Assembly (NCBI GenBank): GCA_002428965.1
Contig: DIYI01000016.1
Span: 83,255 to 147,254 of the forward strand
Direction: 5' to 3'
Source: Jejuia sp. UBA6058
Lineage (GTDB): Bacteria > Bacteroidota > Bacteroidia > Flavobacteriales > Flavobacteriaceae
Length of the DNA: 64,000 nucleotides
The notes beneath the pieces are model-generated. The model did not search any database, was not told the origin of the DNA, and saw only the letters and a list, made by a program, of their open reading frames with translations. The translations under genes and the position numbers were made by a program. Below, one piece after another: positions 33,997-42,083 of the stretch; the stretch's first letter is position 1, and every line of letters starts with the position of its first letter.

Positions 33997-36849
33997 TTAT
34001 TTACTCAAATACATTTTTCTTCGTGAATACAAATCGTAAAACTCATCATCTTTTAAGCTATCGATAAATAAGATACTTTCTCCTGTACTCTTCATTTCTG
34101 GCCCTAAAGTTTTATCAACATTAGGGAATTTATTAAAGGAGAATACCGGTTGTTTAATGGCGTAGCCTTCGAGTTGAGGATTGAAATTAAAGTCCTTAAC
34201 CTTATTCTCACCCAACATCAATTTCGTTGCGTAATTCACATAAGGCTCTCCGTAGGCTTTTGCTATGAACGGTACCGTTCTAGAAGCTCTTGGATTCGCT
34301 TCAATAATATATACTTTATCGTCTTTTATGGCGAATTGAATGTTAATTAGTCCAACCGTATTTAAAGCTAAAGCAATCTTTTTTGTGTGATCTTTTATTT
34401 GTTGCATTACAAACTCACCAAGGTTAAATGGAGGTAACGTTGAATTACTATCTCCTGAATGAATACCACAAGGCTCAATATGTTCCATGATACCAATGAT
34501 ATAGACCTCTTCTCCATCACAAATCGCATCTGCTTCTGCTTCGATTGCCCCTTCTAAATAGTGGTCTAATAAAAGTTTGTTATTTGGAATTTTATTTAAA
34601 AGATCAATAACATGCTCTTCCAGTTCTTTTTCATTGATAACTATTTTCATTCCTTGACCACCTAACACATAAGACGGTCTTACCAAAATTGGGAAATCTA
34701 ATTCTTTAGCTACAGCTAGCGCCTCATCAGCCGTTTCGGCAGTATCAAATTGAGGGTAAGGAATATTGTTTTCTTTCAATAAAGTTGAAAAACTACCTCT
34801 ATCCTCAGCTAAATCTAAAGATTCAAAGCTAGTTCCTATAATTTTAACACCGTAACGTGATAATTTTTCAGCTAGTTTAAGAGCGGTCTGACCTCCTAAC
34901 TGAACAATAACACCTTCTGGCTTTTCATGCTTGATGATGTCGTAAATATGCTCCCAGAATACTGGCTCAAAATATAATTTATCAGCAGTGTCAAAATCTG
35001 TAGAAACCGTTTCCGGATTACAATTAATCATGATCGTTTCATACCCACATTCTTTAGCAGCATAAACACCATGCACACAACAATAATCAAACTCAATACC
35101 TTGTCCGATACGGTTTGGTCCAGAACCTAGCACTATTATTTTCTTTTTATCGGTAACTACACTTTCATTGTCAGAATAACGCTTACCGTCTGCAGTTTCC
35201 ATATCACTTTCAAATGTAGAATAGTAATATGGTGTCTTCGCTTCAAACTCCGCAGCACACGTATCAACCAATTTGTAAACGCGGTTAATACCTAATTCTT
35301 CTCGTTTGCTATATACTTGACTTTCTAAACATCCGAGCATATGTGCAATCTGTCTATCACCATATCCTTTTTGCTTAGCTTCAAGCAGTAATTCCTTATC
35401 AATGGTCTCAATATTGAATGTAGAAATTTCTTTTTCTAAGAAATATAGCTCTTCATATTGTTTTAAGAACCACATATCAATCTTAGTAATTTCGAAAATT
35501 CTACTTAATGGAATCCCCATTTTTATAGCATCATAAATAGTAAATACACGATCCCAAGAAGCATGTGTCAATTTCTCAATAACCTCATCGTAATTGGTAT
35601 TTTCTTTACCATCTGCACCAAGCCCATTACGCTTAATTTCAAGGGATTGCGTTGCTTTATGCAAAGCTTCTTGGAAAGAACGCCCAATACCCATCACCTC
35701 GCCAACAGCCTTCATTTGAAGCCCTAGAGTTCTATCTGATCCTTCAAATTTATCAAAGTTCCAACGTGGTATTTTTACAATTACATAATCTAAAGTAGGT
35801 TCAAATAATGCTGAAGTAGATTTAGTTATTTGATTACTTAATTCATCCAAACTATAACCCAAAGCCAATTTTGCAGCAATTTTTGCGATTGGATATCCTG
35901 TTGCCTTACTTGCTAGTGCGGAAGAACGTGATACACGTGGATTAATTTCAATAGCAATAATTTCTTCTTGATCATCAGGACTTACCGCAAATTGAACATT
36001 ACATCCACCAGCAAAATCACCAATACTGCGCATCATATGTATTGCCATATCACGCATCTTTTGATAAGTTCTATCGCTCAAAGTCATCGCTGGCGCTACT
36101 GTAATAGAGTCACCAGTATGGATTCCCATTGGATCCATATTCTCAATAGAACAGATAATCACCACATTACCATTAGAATCTCTAAGTAACTCAAGCTCAT
36201 ACTCTTTCCATCCTAATAGCGCTTTATCAATCATTACTTCATGGATAGGAGAAATCTCTAATCCACGACGCAATAACTTATCAAAATCCTTTTCATCATA
36301 AACAATCGCAGCTCCCGCTCCACCAAGAGTAAACGAAGAGCGAATACATAAAGGAAAACCAAACTCTTGTGCAATTTCTTTTCCTTTTAAGAAAGAAGAA
36401 GCCGTTGCTTGTGGTGCCATACCAACACCTATTTGCCCCATTAATTCTCTAAACTGTTCTCTATCTTCTGTAATATTAATGGCATCAATATTAACACCAA
36501 TCATATCTACTCCAAAATCTTCCCAAATACCTTTTTCATCAGCTTCAATAGCTAAATTTAAAGCGGTTTGTCCACCCATGGTTGGTAAAACCGCATCAAT
36601 TTGAGGATGCTCCTTCAAAATCTTAACAATAGATTTTGTATTTAGCGGTAATAGATATACATGATCCGCCATTGATGGGTCGGTCATGATAGTTGCAGGG
36701 TTAGAATTGATTAATATGGTTTCAATTCCATCTTCTCTTAAAGATCGTAACGCTTGTGAACCAGAATAATCAAATTCACATGCTTGACCAATGATGATAG
36801 GACCAGAACCAATAATTAAGATAGACTTTAGTTTAGGATTTTTCGGCAT
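33997..36849 (-). CDS. carB: Carbamoyl-phosphate synthase large subunit
   Basis: A 950-residue enzyme that makes carbamoyl phosphate from bicarbonate, ATP and ammonia for pyrimidine and arginine synthesis. The two homologous ATP-grasp halves are clear: IGSGPIIIGQACEFDYSG near residue 13 with PTMGGQTALN, and LGSGPNRIGQGIEFDYCC near 575 with VQLGGQTALKLA. The protein ends at LGPEMKSTGESILFIDSLK plus a short tail, where E. coli CarB (1073 residues) continues with a 135-residue allosteric domain for ornithine, IMP and UMP. Feedback control must therefore differ. No carA adjoins; the small subunit must be encoded elsewhere. Confidence 0.97.
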   Translation of the reverse strand: MPKNPKLKSILIIGSGPIIIGQACEFDYSGSQALRSLREDGIETILINSNPATIMTDPSMADHVYLLPLNTKSIVKILKEHPQIDAVLPTMGGQTALNLAIEADEKGIWEDFGVDMIGVNIDAINITEDREQFRELMGQIGVGMAPQATASSFLKGKEIAQEFGFPLCIRSSFTLGGAGAAIVYDEKDFDKLLRRGLEISPIHEVMIDKALLGWKEYELELLRDSNGNVVIICSIENMDPMGIHTGDSITVAPAMTLSDRTYQKMRDMAIHMMRSIGDFAGGCNVQFAVSPDDQEEIIAIEINPRVSRSSALASKATGYPIAKIAAKLALGYSLDELSNQITKSTSALFEPTLDYVIVKIPRWNFDKFEGSDRTLGLQMKAVGEVMGIGRSFQEALHKATQSLEIKRNGLGADGKENTNYDEVIEKLTHASWDRVFTIYDAIKMGIPLSRIFEITKIDMWFLKQYEELYFLEKEISTFNIETIDKELLLEAKQKGYGDRQIAHMLGCLESQVYSKREELGINRVYKLVDTCAAEFEAKTPYYYSTFESDMETADGKRYSDNESVVTDKKKIIVLGSGPNRIGQGIEFDYCCVHGVYAAKECGYETIMINCNPETVSTDFDTADKLYFEPVFWEHIYDIIKHEKPEGVIVQLGGQTALKLAEKLSRYGVKIIGTSFESLDLAEDRGSFSTLLKENNIPYPQFDTAETADEALAVAKELDFPILVRPSYVLGGQGMKIVINEKELEEHVIDLLNKIPNNKLLLDHYLEGAIEAEADAICDGEEVYIIGIMEHIEPCGIHSGDSNSTLPPFNLGEFVMQQIKDHTKKIALALNTVGLINIQFAIKDDKVYIIEANPRASRTVPFIAKAYGEPYVNYATKLMLGENKVKDFNFNPQLEGYAIKQPVFSFNKFPNVDKTLGPEMKSTGESILFIDSLKDDEFYDLYSRRKMYLSK

Positions 36850-36908
36850 TTTTTTTCTACGTTCTAGTTTTTATAAATCGGTTTGCTAAATTATGTAATA
36901 ACGAAACA

Positions 36909-36945
36909 TAAAAAAAGGCGTTACGCTTAAGCAACACCTTTAAAA
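36909..36945 (-). terminator. Rho-independent terminator after rpmH
   Basis: On the minus strand AAAGGTGTTGC and GCGTAACGCCTTT form an 11-bp stem with two G-T pairs, followed by a run of seven T. It separates rpmH from the downstream carB gene. Confidence 0.7.
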
Positions 36946-36964
36946 TATCAACAATTGTTAATCA

Positions 36965-37126
36965 TTATTTTTTATGTCTAGATTCAGAGGATACAGACAA
37001 TTTCTTTCTTCCTTTAGCTCTTCTTCTAGCAAGCACTTTTCTACCGTTAGCAGAAGCCATTCTTTCTCTAAAACCGTGCTTGTTTCTTCTTTTTCTTTTA
37101 GAAGGCTGAAACGTTCTTTTACTCAT
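36965..37126 (-). CDS. rpmH: 50S ribosomal protein L34
   Basis: A 53-residue ribosomal protein read directly on the minus strand: it begins [19 protein letters not shown], continues [20 protein letters not shown] and ends SESRHKK. The pattern is diagnostic for L34 ([16 protein letters not shown]). The N- and C-terminal extensions are typical of the phylum. It is transcribed toward carB, with a terminator between. The usual neighbours rnpA and dnaA are absent here. Confidence 0.97.
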   Translation of the reverse strand: MSKRTFQPSKRKRRNKHGFRERMASANGRKVLARRRAKGRKKLSVSSESRHKK

Positions 37127-37193
37127 CGTCTTATATCTTTAAATACTATTGTATGTTTTCTGGATTTTTTTGACCCTTCGCCAAAACTGGGGG

Positions 37194-37201
37194 CAAATAT
37201 A
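37194..37201 (-). promoter_or_regulatory. -7 promoter box TATATTTG for rpmH
   Basis: On the minus strand TATATTTG matches TAnnTTTG, and TTTG lies 18 bases upstream (37223-37220). Transcription would begin near 37187, leaving a leader of about 60 bases. Confidence 0.55.
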
Positions 37202-37338
37202 CAAAGCTTTTTTGTTTCACAAACCTATTTTAAAAATATTTTTTCCATAAAAATTTAGTTTCTTTGCACTTCAAATAAAAATAAGAGCAATTTCCCTAAG
37301 AAATGTGCCAGAATTTAAAATAGAAAATTTAAAATACA

Positions 37339-37917
37339 ATGTTCAATAAGATTATAAAACTGATTTTAGCCGCTGGAATTTTAGCCTACGCCATATATCA
37401 ATTTACCGAAGGCAATATAGGCAACGGCATATCTTTAATATTATTAGCTGGTGTTTTTGTATTTCTTTATTTTAAAAACGAATTTATTTTACTTTCTTTT
37501 TTAAGACTGCGCAAACAAGATTTTGATGGTGCAAAAAAGTGGTTAGATAAAATTAAAAACCCAGAGGCAGCTTTGGTAAAAAAACAGCAAGGGTACTACA
37601 ATTATTTGCATGGTATTATGACGATGCAGGATAATATGAACGAATCTGAAAAATACTTCAAAAAAGCGGTGTCTTTAGGACTGTCTATGAAACACGATTT
37701 GGCAATGGCCAAACTAAATTTGGCAGGAATCGCATTTTCTAAACGTCGCAAGCGCGAAGCCCAACAATTATTAACCGAAGCTCAAAAGTTAGACAAACAT
37801 GGCATGCTTACAGATCAAATAAAAATGATGAAGCAAAACATGAAACAAGCTGTTGGCCCTAACCAACATTTTGGCGCAGGCGGTTCTTTACGCTCTCAAA
37901 AAAGAAGAAGTAGATAA
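37339..37917 (+). CDS. Membrane-anchored TPR-like protein
   Basis: A 192-residue protein with two N-terminal hydrophobic helices (about 7-24 and 29-45) and a cytoplasmic helical domain of TPR type. One helix pair reads YNYLHGIMTMQDNMNESEKY with FKKAVSLGL, another AKLNLAGIAFSKRRKREAQQ with LLTEAQKL. The tail is basic and glycine/serine-rich. It starts divergently from rpmH. TPR domains bind other proteins; the partner is unknown. Confidence 0.7.
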   Translation: MFNKIIKLILAAGILAYAIYQFTEGNIGNGISLILLAGVFVFLYFKNEFILLSFLRLRKQDFDGAKKWLDKIKNPEAALVKKQQGYYNYLHGIMTMQDNMNESEKYFKKAVSLGLSMKHDLAMAKLNLAGIAFSKRRKREAQQLLTEAQKLDKHGMLTDQIKMMKQNMKQAVGPNQHFGAGGSLRSQKRRSR

Positions 37918-37930
37918 TAATTTTATTTGG

Positions 37931-38013
37931 GCGTTACCCTAAAGGGTCGGGCTTTCAGTTAATAGTTTTGCCTCGGTGCGCCTCGGCAAAAGCTGCCACT
38001 ACAATCCCTAACA
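37931..38013 (+). repeat. Structured GGGTCGGGCTTTC repeat, copy C
   Basis: Starts GCGTTACCC, with ACCCT-AA-AGGGT as a perfect small hairpin, then GTCGGGCTTTC. The central arm is strong: TTTTGCC (37967-37973) with GGCAAAA (37984-37990). The conserved 3' block CAATCCCTAAC (38002-38012) is present, but the last bases differ, so only part of the closing stem (TTA/TAA) remains. It sits between the TPR-like gene and the convergent PH-domain gene. Confidence 0.7.
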
Positions 38014-38038
38014 AGGGTTTATCTGCTGACTATATTCT

Positions 38039-38485
38039 TCAAAAAAGACTGCTTTTCAATTTTGTATCCAATTTTATACTAGAATTAATGGCTAGCAAAT
38101 CTTTCAAGAACGCCTTTCTATTCTGTGGAGATATAATAACTGAATTAAATTTAGAGTAACTTATTTCTATTCTATCGGTTAATGAAGCTGCTGGCGAAGA
38201 TAGCAAGGAGCTTGTTTTTTCAATTTTGGTGATATTTTCAATATCAATTTTCTTGTTGTATAGGAATCCACATTTTATGTGTAAAAAACGATCTTGAATC
38301 CCGTACCTCATACTATATAGTATGTACACCAAAAAAGCTAATGTTATAAGATGTATTGCTGATACGATCAAAATATCTTCTAATTTTGACCTTTCGATGC
38401 TAATTTGAGCAATAGAAATTGAAAGTAATAGTAAAAATATAAACAACAATAGACCGTAACTTATTTTTGATTTATATACTTTCAA
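38039..38485 (-). CDS. Bacterial PH-domain-like membrane protein
   Basis: A 148-residue protein with two hydrophobic helices (about 9-28 and 38-60) and then a small beta-rich domain: MRYGIQDRFLHIKCGFLYNK, KKIDIENITKIEKTSS and DRIEISYSKFNSVIISP. This order fits the bacterial PH-like domain families (DUF304/DUF1200-type) that follow two helices. The role is unknown. It lies 8 bp downstream of the lytic transglycosylase gene on the same strand, so it probably belongs to its operon. Confidence 0.7.
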   Translation of the reverse strand: MKVYKSKISYGLLLFIFLLLLSISIAQISIERSKLEDILIVSAIHLITLAFLVYILYSMRYGIQDRFLHIKCGFLYNKKIDIENITKIEKTSSLLSSPAASLTDRIEISYSKFNSVIISPQNRKAFLKDLLAINSSIKLDTKLKSSLF

Positions 38486-38493
38486 CGTAACAT

Positions 38494-39417
38494 TTAATTA
38501 TAATAGCCCTCCTCTGGAATTTCTATAAAATACTGCTTCCTAGATTTATTATTCAAGTGAGGCTCACGTAACCAAGGGTTATGAATCTTTAAAATCTTAT
38601 AGTTAATACCAAACTTTTCAGCAAAATTGGTAAAGTCCGTCACTGCTGTATCTACTTCAACTTTAAAAGTGGGAATGTGTGTATATAAATCCTTATCTCT
38701 AAAGTTAAAACCATATTTGTTTGGATTTGATAAGATTTCTTTAAGCGCTACTATTCTAAACACATAGCGCCCTGTTTCTTCACCCAACAATAAATCATAG
38801 TAGTCTGATACATTTTGCTCTTTCAGTCGTCTTGAAACTCCAGCGTTACCAGCATTGTATGCCGCTGCAGCCAATGTCCAAGACCCCAATTCTTCTTTAG
38901 CTTTTAGCAAATATTTACAAGCCACTTCTGTAGCCATCTCTAAATGATAGCGCTCATCTACATTATCGTTTACTTCTAAGCCATTTTCACGACCTGTGGT
39001 TTTCATAATTTGCCAAACACCTCTAGCTCCCGCGGGAGAAACTGCGTTGGTTAAACCACTTTCAATTACTGCCAAATACTTAAAATCATCTGGCACACCA
39101 TGTTTCGCTAATATCGGCTCAATTACTGGGAAATATTTTCTGGCACGCTTAAACATCAACAACCCATTAGACTGCCAATACGTATTTACCAGCAATTCTC
39201 TATCCATTCGTTCTAGAATATCAGGATTCTCTAAAGGCATTGTTTCCCCTGCAAAAGATAAATTTTCGGGAACTTGCAACGCGTAAACGTTATAATCGTT
39301 AATTAATTTCTTTTCGAAATTTTCATCAGTAGGCGCATCTTGGAGGGCATAAATAAAAAGTAAACATAAACTTAATAATCCCACAAACGCCAATAGCTTC
39401 TGTATTGTCTTCATCAT
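38494..39417 (-). CDS. Lytic transglycosylase, MltD/SLT-like
   Basis: A 307-residue enzyme that cleaves the MurNAc-GlcNAc bond of peptidoglycan to give 1,6-anhydro ends. An N-terminal hydrophobic segment (about 10-25) exports or anchors it. The SLT catalytic domain has YLAVIESGLTNAVSPAGARG with catalytic Glu119, then GVWQIMKTTGRENGL and AAAYNAGNAGVSRRL, the GH23 motifs. No LysM repeats follow. The gene lies between an alpha/beta hydrolase and a PH-like membrane protein gene in the same direction. Confidence 0.9.
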   Translation of the reverse strand: MMKTIQKLLAFVGLLSLCLLFIYALQDAPTDENFEKKLINDYNVYALQVPENLSFAGETMPLENPDILERMDRELLVNTYWQSNGLLMFKRARKYFPVIEPILAKHGVPDDFKYLAVIESGLTNAVSPAGARGVWQIMKTTGRENGLEVNDNVDERYHLEMATEVACKYLLKAKEELGSWTLAAAAYNAGNAGVSRRLKEQNVSDYYDLLLGEETGRYVFRIVALKEILSNPNKYGFNFRDKDLYTHIPTFKVEVDTAVTDFTNFAEKFGINYKILKIHNPWLREPHLNNKSRKQYFIEIPEEGYYN

Positions 39418-39448
39418 TAATAAGTTTGATATAAAGGTAAACTATTTT

Positions 39449-40114
39449 TTAATTTTCTAAAATTATGCGAGGTAAATTCTCGTTAAACCACTTGTATTTA
39501 TAAAGAATCATAGCGTGCGTTCCATTTTTAACAATGATACAATTCTTAATATTCTTAATAGGAAATACGCTATCATCATCTCCATGTATATGAACAACAT
39601 CGGGGTTATAATCCTCTTGGTTCCAATTTAGCATATTTTCAATTGCCCAATCTAAATACTGTTGATCACTAACAGATAAGTACATTTTGTACAAACTCAA
39701 ACGTTTTTTAATCTTATCACCATAAGCGTATTTAGCCAACAAATCTATTCTACTTGCCAAATTAGTGGGGAGTAATTTGTAAATTTTTGTTGACTTAGCA
39801 AATTGCATAGGCGTTGGTAACTCATTTTTAGATTTCACACTCGAGACGATAATAAGCTTTTTTACCGAAATATGTTTACTCATTTCCTGTACCAACACAC
39901 CACCAAAAGACACGCCTAAAAGCACAATGTCCTTATGCTTAATCTCCTTAGTCATTCTTAGCGCATAATGACCTAAAGTCTCATTGCTTTCTGGTAAAAA
40001 CCACTCTAATTTATGTATTTCAAATTGGTTTTTGGGTAATGCAATATGCTCAAAAATTAACGGACTAGCAGCCATTCCAGGCATTAAATAGACGTGTATT
40101 ATGTCTTGACTCAT
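39449..40114 (-). CDS. Alpha/beta hydrolase
   Basis: A 221-residue alpha/beta-hydrolase. The nucleophile elbow GVSFGG places the catalytic serine at residue 69, HGDDDSVFP gives the probable acid, and NGTHAMI the histidine. It has no signal peptide. The substrate is unknown; similar small hydrolases act on esters or lipids. It is the first gene of a minus-strand series with the lytic transglycosylase (31 bp gap), divergent from the GNAT gene. Confidence 0.8.
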   Translation of the reverse strand: MSQDIIHVYLMPGMAASPLIFEHIALPKNQFEIHKLEWFLPESNETLGHYALRMTKEIKHKDIVLLGVSFGGVLVQEMSKHISVKKLIIVSSVKSKNELPTPMQFAKSTKIYKLLPTNLASRIDLLAKYAYGDKIKKRLSLYKMYLSVSDQQYLDWAIENMLNWNQEDYNPDVVHIHGDDDSVFPIKNIKNCIIVKNGTHAMILYKYKWFNENLPRIILEN

Positions 40115-40159
40115 AAGGTTTTAACCTTCAAATTACTTTAGCGGATGAATTTTTTTTCG

Positions 40160-40167
40160 TACTTTTG
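40160..40167 (+). promoter_or_regulatory. -7 promoter box TACTTTTG for the GNAT-like gene
   Basis: TACTTTTG fits TAnnTTTG, with a weak T-rich -33 region about 20 bases upstream. Transcription would start near 40174, about 66 bases before the ATG. Confidence 0.5.
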
Positions 40168-40239
40168 CACAAAGTTATAGAAATAGTATCCACTATTCTA
40201 CTACAACTCTTCTTAAAATTAAATATTTAATACATAACT

Positions 40240-40536
40240 ATGGTTGAAGCTGCTGAATTAATTGACAATGATTTTTTACGTCAATTTGAACTAAAAATGG
40301 ATGGCCATTTGGCAAAAATTGAATACTCCTTACAAGAACGAAAAATCTTTTTAACAAAGTTGATTATTCCAGAAGAGATTAATAATGACGAATTTAAAAA
40401 AGAGTTTATTGCTGCTGTGTTTGAACAAATTCAGGACAGAAATTTAAGCGTAATGCCTACAAGTCCAGCAATTGCAAAATTTGTGAGAAGCAACCGAAAG
40501 TATAAAAGAATGTTACCTGTTGGGGTGAGAATCTAA
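40240..40536 (+). CDS. Small GNAT-type acetyltransferase (YjdJ-like)
   Basis: A 98-residue protein of the short GCN5-related family. It shows the compressed pattern of this group: FELKMDGHLAKIEYSLQERK, FLTKLIIPEEINNDEF, then LSVMPTSPAIAKFVRSNRKY, where the last part corresponds to the C-terminal acetyl-CoA-binding helix and strand. The pyrophosphate-binding Q/RxxGxG/A loop is not obvious, so catalytic activity is uncertain. It is a single gene ended by a terminator. Confidence 0.72.
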   Translation: MVEAAELIDNDFLRQFELKMDGHLAKIEYSLQERKIFLTKLIIPEEINNDEFKKEFIAAVFEQIQDRNLSVMPTSPAIAKFVRSNRKYKRMLPVGVRI

Positions 40537-40556
40537 AAGACAGAATTTTAAAATAT

Positions 40557-40591
40557 AAAATCCGAAATCAGTGATGGTTTCGGATTTTTTT
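40557..40591. terminator. Bidirectional rho-independent terminator
   Basis: AATCCGAAA pairs with TTTCGGATT around a loop of about 11 bases, followed by seven T on the plus strand and an A/T-rich run on the minus strand. It divides the GNAT gene from the convergent mtaB gene. Confidence 0.8.
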
Positions 40592-40602
40592 ATGCTTGAA
40601 AA

Positions 40603-41949
40603 TTATTTAGAATGAGGCCCTGAAACAAGTTCTGGATGACCGATAAACTCAAACCTAACCAATCCATCTTCATCTATTTTGGTAAGTTTAACTTCATGTA
40701 AGGTATTAACCAACTCAGGATTCCAAGGTGCTTTTACTTTAACGTAGTTTTCTGTAAAGCCATGAATGTAGCCTTCTTTATTTTCGCTTTCAAAAAGTAC
40801 AGTTCTTTTAGTATCTAACTGACTTTCGTAAAACGCACGTCTTTTCTTTACAGATAAACCACGTAACATTTTACTGCGTTTACTTCTCACATTATTTGGC
40901 ACTGCGCCATCCATTTCTGCTGCTTCAGTATTCTCCCTCTCAGAGTAAGTAAATACATGTAAATAAGAAATATCCAGTTCATTCAAGAAATTGTAAGTCT
41001 CTAAAAAGTGTTCCTCGGTTTCTCCTGGAAATCCAACAATTACATCCACACCAATGCAGGCATGCGGCATTACTTCGTTTATTTTTGAAACACGATCTAC
41101 ATACAATTCTCGCATGTAACGACGTTTCATTTTTTTAAGAATAGCGTTACTACCTGATTGTAATGGCACATGAAAATGAGGCACGAAAGCTCTAGACCTC
41201 GAGACTAAATCAATGGTTTCATTTTTTAATAAATTGGGCTCAATTGACGAAATTCGCAAACGCTCAATACCTTCAACCTTATCCAATTCCGTAACCAAAT
41301 CTAAAAAGGTATGCTCATGTTTCTTATTTCCAAATTCGCCCTTGCCGTAATCCCCAATATTTACACCAGTAAGCACTATTTCTTTAATATTTTGTTTTGA
41401 AATTTCTCTAGCATTTATCAGAACATTTTCCATAGTATCACTACGCGAAATACCACGAGCTAAAGGAATGGTACAATAAGTGCATTTGTAATCGCAGCCA
41501 TCCTGCACTTTTAAAAACGCACGTGTTCTATCACCTATTGAATAAGATCCCACATAAAAATCGGCCTCCTCTATTTCGCAGGAATGTACTTCTCCAAAAT
41601 CGTTTTTTGTAAGATCGTTTAAATAGTCAGTTATTTTAAACTTTTCAGTAGCTCCTAATACCAAATCTACCCCATTAACATCGGCTAACTCCTGTGGTTT
41701 TAATTGTGCGTAACAACCAACGGCGGCAACAAATGCTTCAGGATTTGTTTTTTGGGCTTGTTTTACAATGGTTTTAAAGCGCTTATCAGCATTTTCAGTA
41801 ACAGAACAGGTATTAATCACATATATATCTGCACTTTCAGAAAAATCTACACGATCAAAACCTTCATTTGTAAAACTTCGAGCAATGGTAGAAGTCTCTG
41901 AAAAATTCAGTTTACAACCTAAAGTATAAAATGCGACTTTTTTGTTCAT
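40603..41949 (-). CDS. mtaB: tRNA t6A37 methylthiotransferase MtaB
   Basis: A 448-residue radical-SAM enzyme that converts N6-threonylcarbamoyladenosine to its 2-methylthio form at position 37 of tRNAs. N-terminal UPF0004 domain cysteines are Cys12, Cys48 and Cys79; the radical-SAM cluster is GCDYKCTYC with Cys152, Cys156 and Cys159. The GCKLNFSE opening is typical of MtaB rather than MiaB. A TRAM-like domain ends the protein. The last residues, GHPELVSGPHSK, are encoded by an interspersed repeat that reads into the stop codon, so the tail is probably acquired and non-essential. Confidence 0.93.
   Translation of the reverse strand: MNKKVAFYTLGCKLNFSETSTIARSFTNEGFDRVDFSESADIYVINTCSVTENADKRFKTIVKQAQKTNPEAFVAAVGCYAQLKPQELADVNGVDLVLGATEKFKITDYLNDLTKNDFGEVHSCEIEEADFYVGSYSIGDRTRAFLKVQDGCDYKCTYCTIPLARGISRSDTMENVLINAREISKQNIKEIVLTGVNIGDYGKGEFGNKKHEHTFLDLVTELDKVEGIERLRISSIEPNLLKNETIDLVSRSRAFVPHFHVPLQSGSNAILKKMKRRYMRELYVDRVSKINEVMPHACIGVDVIVGFPGETEEHFLETYNFLNELDISYLHVFTYSERENTEAAEMDGAVPNNVRSKRSKMLRGLSVKKRRAFYESQLDTKRTVLFESENKEGYIHGFTENYVKVKAPWNPELVNTLHEVKLTKIDEDGLVRFEFIGHPELVSGPHSK
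40614..40640 (-). repeat. Interspersed palindromic element inside the mtaB 3' end
   Basis: On the minus strand it reads GTCATCCAGAACTTGTTTCA and then GGGCCTC. It has the same core, GAACTTGTTTC, as the elements at 41963 and 56549. It encodes the end of MtaB (HPELVSGP), a peptide I recognise as the typical translation of this repeat in Bacteroidota. Confidence 0.7.
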
Positions 41950-41962
41950 TTGTTATATTGTA

Positions 41963-41983
41963 ATTCTGAACTTGTTTCAGAAT
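41963..41983. repeat. Interspersed palindromic element ATTCTGAA-N5-TTCAGAAT
   Basis: Perfect 8-bp inverted repeat with loop CTTGT, in the gap between mtaB and the peptide-binding-protein gene. Same family as 56549-56569 and 63637-63656. Confidence 0.75.
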
Positions 41984-42018
41984 CTTTTAAAACTTACTTT
42001 TACTTTTTATCTTTTGAA

Positions 42019-42043
42019 GCTCTTCGACTGTTCTTAGAGTGAC
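42019..42043. repeat. Interspersed element fragment (CTTCGAC ... AGAGTGACA)
   Basis: The sequence CTCTTCGACTGTTCTTAGAG resembles the short intergenic repeat ending AGAGTGACA that is common in Bacteroidota, and contains the inverted pair CTCT/AGAG. Single copy here, next to another repeat element. Confidence 0.4.
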
Positions 42044-42083
42044 AACCCAATAAAAGACTGCAAAGCTACAACTAAATATCAAA

